Assembly (NCBI GenBank): GCA_934646835.1
Contig: CAKUES010000001.1
Coordinates: 178,943 to 242,942 of the forward strand
Direction of reading: 5' to 3'
Length of the DNA: 64,000 nucleotides
From: an uncultured Coriobacteriales bacterium
Lineage (GTDB): Bacteria; Actinomycetota; Coriobacteriia; Coriobacteriales; QAMH01
Position 1 is the first letter of the stretch. The number at the start of each line of letters is the position of its first letter. Under the pieces are notes generated by a model. The model did not search any database and was not told where the DNA came from. It worked only from the letters and a program-made list of their open reading frames with translations. Both the position numbers and the translations under genes were made by a program. This document shows positions 61,325 to 64,000 of the stretch, piece by piece.

Positions 61325-62578
61325 TCACTGGGCGGCGGGCACCTGCGGGCCGATGGTCGGCTCGCTCGTCAACGTCGACTGATGGGCCTGGGCGATGGCG
61401 GCGCGGTAGGCCTCGAGGATGGCGCGCGAACTGTAGGTCGCGCCGGAGACGGTGTCGACCTTGCCGTCGGCTTTGCCGGAGGCGATGAGGGCGTCGAGCT
61501 GCGTCTTGACGCCGGGGTGCTTGCCGGAGATACCGTAGCCCTCGAGCGCGCGGTCGAGGTAGTACTTGTTCTCAGCCTCGTCGTAGAGCACGTCGGGGTC
61601 GGTGACGCCCAGCTCGTCGCCAAAGATGCTGTCGATCGCGCTCACCTTGCCGTCCAGCGTGGTGACGGTCACGCCGATGTAGTACGGCGTGTAGGCGCTC
61701 GGCAGGCGCGTGTTCTTGCACAGCGCGTAGGCAGTCCACTGGCCCGTCCCGTAGTCGAGCTCCGGCTCGTCAGGTGTTGCGGGGTCATCGGGCGTCGCAG
61801 GTTCGTCGGGGTCGGTTGTGGGCGTGTTGTCGCCTTTCCCATCGTCCTTCTTGACCGCGTCCTTCTTCGGCTTGTCGGCCTTGCTGCCGGCCGCTGCGGC
61901 GGACTTGCCCAGCGCGTCGAGGTAGGCCTCGAGCATGGAGCTCGAGGAGTAGGTCGCGCCGCTCACGGTGTCGATGCTGCTCGGCGTCTTGCCGGCCTTT
62001 CCCGCAGCGGACAGCTGCGTCAGGACGCCGCTTTTCGCCTTGGCGATGTAGCTGTCGTTGATGGAGTCGTACGCACCGAGCGACTTGTCGCCGGCATCCC
62101 CCGTGCCCGAGCCGCACACGTCGGAGATGTCGACCACCTTGCCGCCTTTGACCTTGATGGTCAGGCGCAGGTAGTAGTCGAAGACCTCGTCTTGTGTGCA
62201 GCGCGAGAAGCCCGTGAAGCTGCCGTCGGCCAGCTTTGCCTTGGCCAGCTGCGCAGCCTTGCTGGCAGAGCTCGCTGCCGCTGCCTGCGCTGCCGCCGCA
62301 GCCTCCTTCTTGGAGGAGGACTTCGACTTCTTCTCGATCTTCTTTGCGTCGACTGCCTGGTCGAGCTCATCGGCATGGGCCGTGGCCGTCTGGTACTGCG
62401 AAGCGTCGAAGACGAGCGGCTCGTAGGAATGCGCAGCCACGGCCACGCCCCCGCAAAGCACCAGGGCAGGCGCCACGAACCACAGCGGCGACTCCCTAAC
62501 CAGCCTCGCGGCAGAGCTCTTCCTCAATGCTGCCAGTATCTTCTTCGCCTTCAACAAACGCTCCTTACGCTGCGTCAT
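61325..62578 (-). CDS. membrane-anchored protein with two FMN-binding domains
   Basis: The 417-residue protein has one N-terminal membrane helix (WFVAPALVLCGGVAVAAHS), an Ala/Lys-rich linker and two FMN-binding domains, each with the flavin-attachment sequence DTVSGATYSS (203-212 and 375-384), where ApbE links FMN to the threonine. An acidic Pro/Thr-rich linker joins them. It is similar to extracytoplasmic electron shuttles of the RnfG/NqrC and PplA type. ATG 62578 is chosen over GTG 62599, with weak ribosome signals at both. The NapH-like gene lies just upstream on the same strand. Confidence 0.9.
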   Translation of the reverse strand: MTQRKERLLKAKKILAALRKSSAARLVRESPLWFVAPALVLCGGVAVAAHSYEPLVFDASQYQTATAHADELDQAVDAKKIEKKSKSSSKKEAAAAAQAAAASSASKAAQLAKAKLADGSFTGFSRCTQDEVFDYYLRLTIKVKGGKVVDISDVCGSGTGDAGDKSLGAYDSINDSYIAKAKSGVLTQLSAAGKAGKTPSSIDTVSGATYSSSSMLEAYLDALGKSAAAAGSKADKPKKDAVKKDDGKGDNTPTTDPDEPATPDDPATPDEPELDYGTGQWTAYALCKNTRLPSAYTPYYIGVTVTTLDGKVSAIDSIFGDELGVTDPDVLYDEAENKYYLDRALEGYGISGKHPGVKTQLDALIASGKADGKVDTVSGATYSSRAILEAYRAAIAQAHQSTLTSEPTIGPQVPAAQ

Positions 62579-62665
62579 CGCACAACCCGGCAAAGGCACA
62601 GGGGTCTGCCTGCGCCTTTAAGTTAGCCGATGATAACTCTAATATGTCCTTTGAATCAAGCGCCC

Positions 62666-63742
62666 TTATCCCCAGGGCAGCGCAATCGCCAGAAGCTCGC
62701 TGGGGGAGGGTGCGAAGCGCATGAGGCCGAGCATCCAGCACAAGGCGAGCAGCACGAGTGCCTTGGCGATGACAGTGCCCGTGCCGCTTCCCTGCCACTT
62801 GAGCAGCGGTTTTGGCTGGCGGCGGGGCTTCTTCTGCTCGACAGGGGCGTTGCTGCCGGCAGAGGCGGGGCTTTCGGCAGCGCTGCTTTTGGCATCTGCC
62901 GCATTGGGGATGAAGACGAGGTTCACGTTGTGCAGCGGGCAGCCGACGGCGCAGTGCCCGCACGCGATGCACTCGCCCGCATGAAACGAACCCTGGTCGG
63001 GGTGGATGTCGATGGGGCAGCTGTCCTGACAGCGGTTGCAGCGTTTGCCGCAGGCATCGCGGCGGCGGTTGAACTGCGAGAAGGGGAGGATGGGCAGCAG
63101 GCTGAAGAGCGCGCCCATGGGACATAGAAAGTGGCAGAAGGAGCGCTCGAACAGCGCCTGGAGGACCATGATGGCGATGAGGACGATTAGGCCCTTTTTG
63201 GCGATGCCATCCCATCCAGAGCCGCTGGTCAGCTTGCCGAACACCGCCCACGGGTCCCAGGAGGCGACTGCGTCCCAGGTACCGGCAAAGCACAGCGCGC
63301 AGACGCCGAGCAGAATCAGCAGCTTGAGGGGCTGCAGGCAGGCGAGCAGGCGCGGGTGGGCCTGCGGGGTCGGGATGTGCAGCACACGGCGTAGGGGAGC
63401 GGCGAGTGCGAAGAGCACGTCGCCCATGGCGCCAAAGGCGCAGGCGTAGCCGCAGAAGAAGCGCCCAAAGAGCGCCGTGTAGGCGACGACGCTGATGAGG
63501 ACCAAGACGAAGGAAGTCGGCTCGATCGCCTGGACGGCGCCGATCTGCGCCATCAGGTACTTGACGCCGTTGAGGGCGCTGGAGAACACGCCGGGCGCGA
63601 GGACGAAGAAGGCGATCTGGATCGCGAAGCGCACGGCGGTGTGGGTTTTCTGAGCACGGGCGCGCCTCTGAGCCGCGGTTGGCGTTTTGCGTGTGGTCTT
63701 GGCCTTGCCGGTTTGGGGGTCGTACGAAGTGGCTTGTTCCAC
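62666..63742 (-). CDS. NapH/NosR-like 4Fe-4S membrane protein
   Basis: A 358-residue membrane protein with five or more helices, two membrane-bound Cys motifs (FFCGYACAFG, 97-101, and FCHFLCPMG, 203-207) and two cytosolic-type ferredoxin sites (C231, C235, C238, C242P and C258, C261, C264, C268P). NapH and NosR proteins carry electrons across the membrane, here to the double FMN protein encoded next. The start is GTG 63742 with AAAGGA upstream. A role in quinol- or ferredoxin-linked extracytoplasmic reduction is inferred. Confidence 0.9.
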   Translation of the reverse strand: MEQATSYDPQTGKAKTTRKTPTAAQRRARAQKTHTAVRFAIQIAFFVLAPGVFSSALNGVKYLMAQIGAVQAIEPTSFVLVLISVVAYTALFGRFFCGYACAFGAMGDVLFALAAPLRRVLHIPTPQAHPRLLACLQPLKLLILLGVCALCFAGTWDAVASWDPWAVFGKLTSGSGWDGIAKKGLIVLIAIMVLQALFERSFCHFLCPMGALFSLLPILPFSQFNRRRDACGKRCNRCQDSCPIDIHPDQGSFHAGECIACGHCAVGCPLHNVNLVFIPNAADAKSSAAESPASAGSNAPVEQKKPRRQPKPLLKWQGSGTGTVIAKALVLLALCWMLGLMRFAPSPSELLAIALPWG

Positions 63743-63851
63743 GTGACGGTCCTTTCGAGGGGGAGGTTGGGGTGCGGTCAACAAAACCGTCTGACTGAAG
63801 TGTTGACCGTGGCGGCGGTTTGCGGGGGTTGCCGGCCCGTTGCAACCCGAT

Positions 63852-64000
63852 GGCGCCGACTTCGTCTGGCGCCTACGTGGGCTTGGCGGCCCGGTGACGC
63901 TTCCGCGCAAGCGTTTAGCACAACGCGGCGATGTCCGGCTGGCACCGCGTCAGCGACGGCGGGTTGCGGCGACGCGTAGGCGCCAGACGAAGTCGGCGCC
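63852..64000. repeat. inverted pair of GGCGCC hairpins
   Basis: GGCGCC/GACTTCGTCT cores at 63852-63873 and, inverted, at 63979-64000 flank a 105-base segment. The pairing extends into CTACG/CGTAG. The second copy runs to the window end. Confidence 0.88.

Noticed and set aside
5715..64000. Repeats considered as ends of a classical insertion sequence
   Set aside because: No transposase frame, no consistent target duplication and no internal gene were found with any copy in the window.
1..64000. Search for tRNA, rRNA and tmRNA genes
   Set aside because: No T-loop GGTTCGAATC-type sequence with a matching acceptor stem and no rRNA-like stretch was seen.

Overview
The window is a 64 kb stretch of GC-rich chromosome. 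It most likely comes from an anaerobic gut- or oral-type actinobacterium of the class Coriobacteriia (Eggerthellaceae-like). This is an inference from gene content: a cytosolic bis-MGD oxidoreductase with a ferredoxin partner and a MalT/LuxR regulator, an FMN-binding/NapH-like membrane redox pair, anaerobic cobalamin genes, FAD-dependent ThyX, an ArsM-ArsS fusion and a radical-SAM DUF512 protein. No rRNA, tRNA, CRISPR array or intact transposase gene was seen.

Layout. 0-5.4 kb: arylamine N-acetyltransferase (cut by the window edge), cobalt-precorrin-2 C20-methyltransferase, a small lipoprotein, a lipoprotein CbiK cobaltochelatase behind a cobalamin riboswitch, and a TIGR03279-type radical SAM protein. 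5.5-8 kb: an eroded accessory locus holding a NERD fragment, a HipA-like kinase, a ParE fragment and a frameshifted small toxin. 8.1-17.7 kb: an aminotransferase/2-hydroxyacid dehydrogenase pair divergent from a PotDBCA-type ABC importer, a CocE-type hydrolase and an MFS carrier. 17.9-25.1 kb: a molybdo/tungsto-enzyme, ferredoxin and MalT-like regulator, with divergent SemiSWEET-like and trigger-factor-like genes. 25.1-31.9 kb: Ogt and a second accessory/defence locus (DUF4143 remnant, NERD protein, GmrSD-like DUF262 protein, type I toxin-like peptide with antisense RNA, HipBA). 32.4-39.2 kb: shikimate genes aroQ, aroB, aroK and aroC with pepP, DUF1385 and thyX. 39.6-44.6 kb: a PrrC/RloC-like ATPase, a MATE exporter and a secreted nuclease. 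45-51.6 kb: a plasmid-type module of AEP-primase Rep, ParB, RHH-ParA and a cluster of GGGTGCAAT palindromes resembling a centromere. 51.7-55.8 kb: pilB, pilT, pilC. 56-60.6 kb: G3E GTPase, ArsM-ArsS fusion and an LRR protein. 61.3-63.7 kb: double FMN-binding protein and NapH-like ferredoxin protein.

The most unusual property is in the intergenic DNA. Nearly every gap is packed with hairpin-forming repeats. At least six families recur, and several keep a loop or connector sequence while the stem changes between copies by compensatory substitution. These structured elements, the two-copy type I toxin/antisense RNA locus and the integrated Rep-ParABS module are the best candidates for undescribed systems here.
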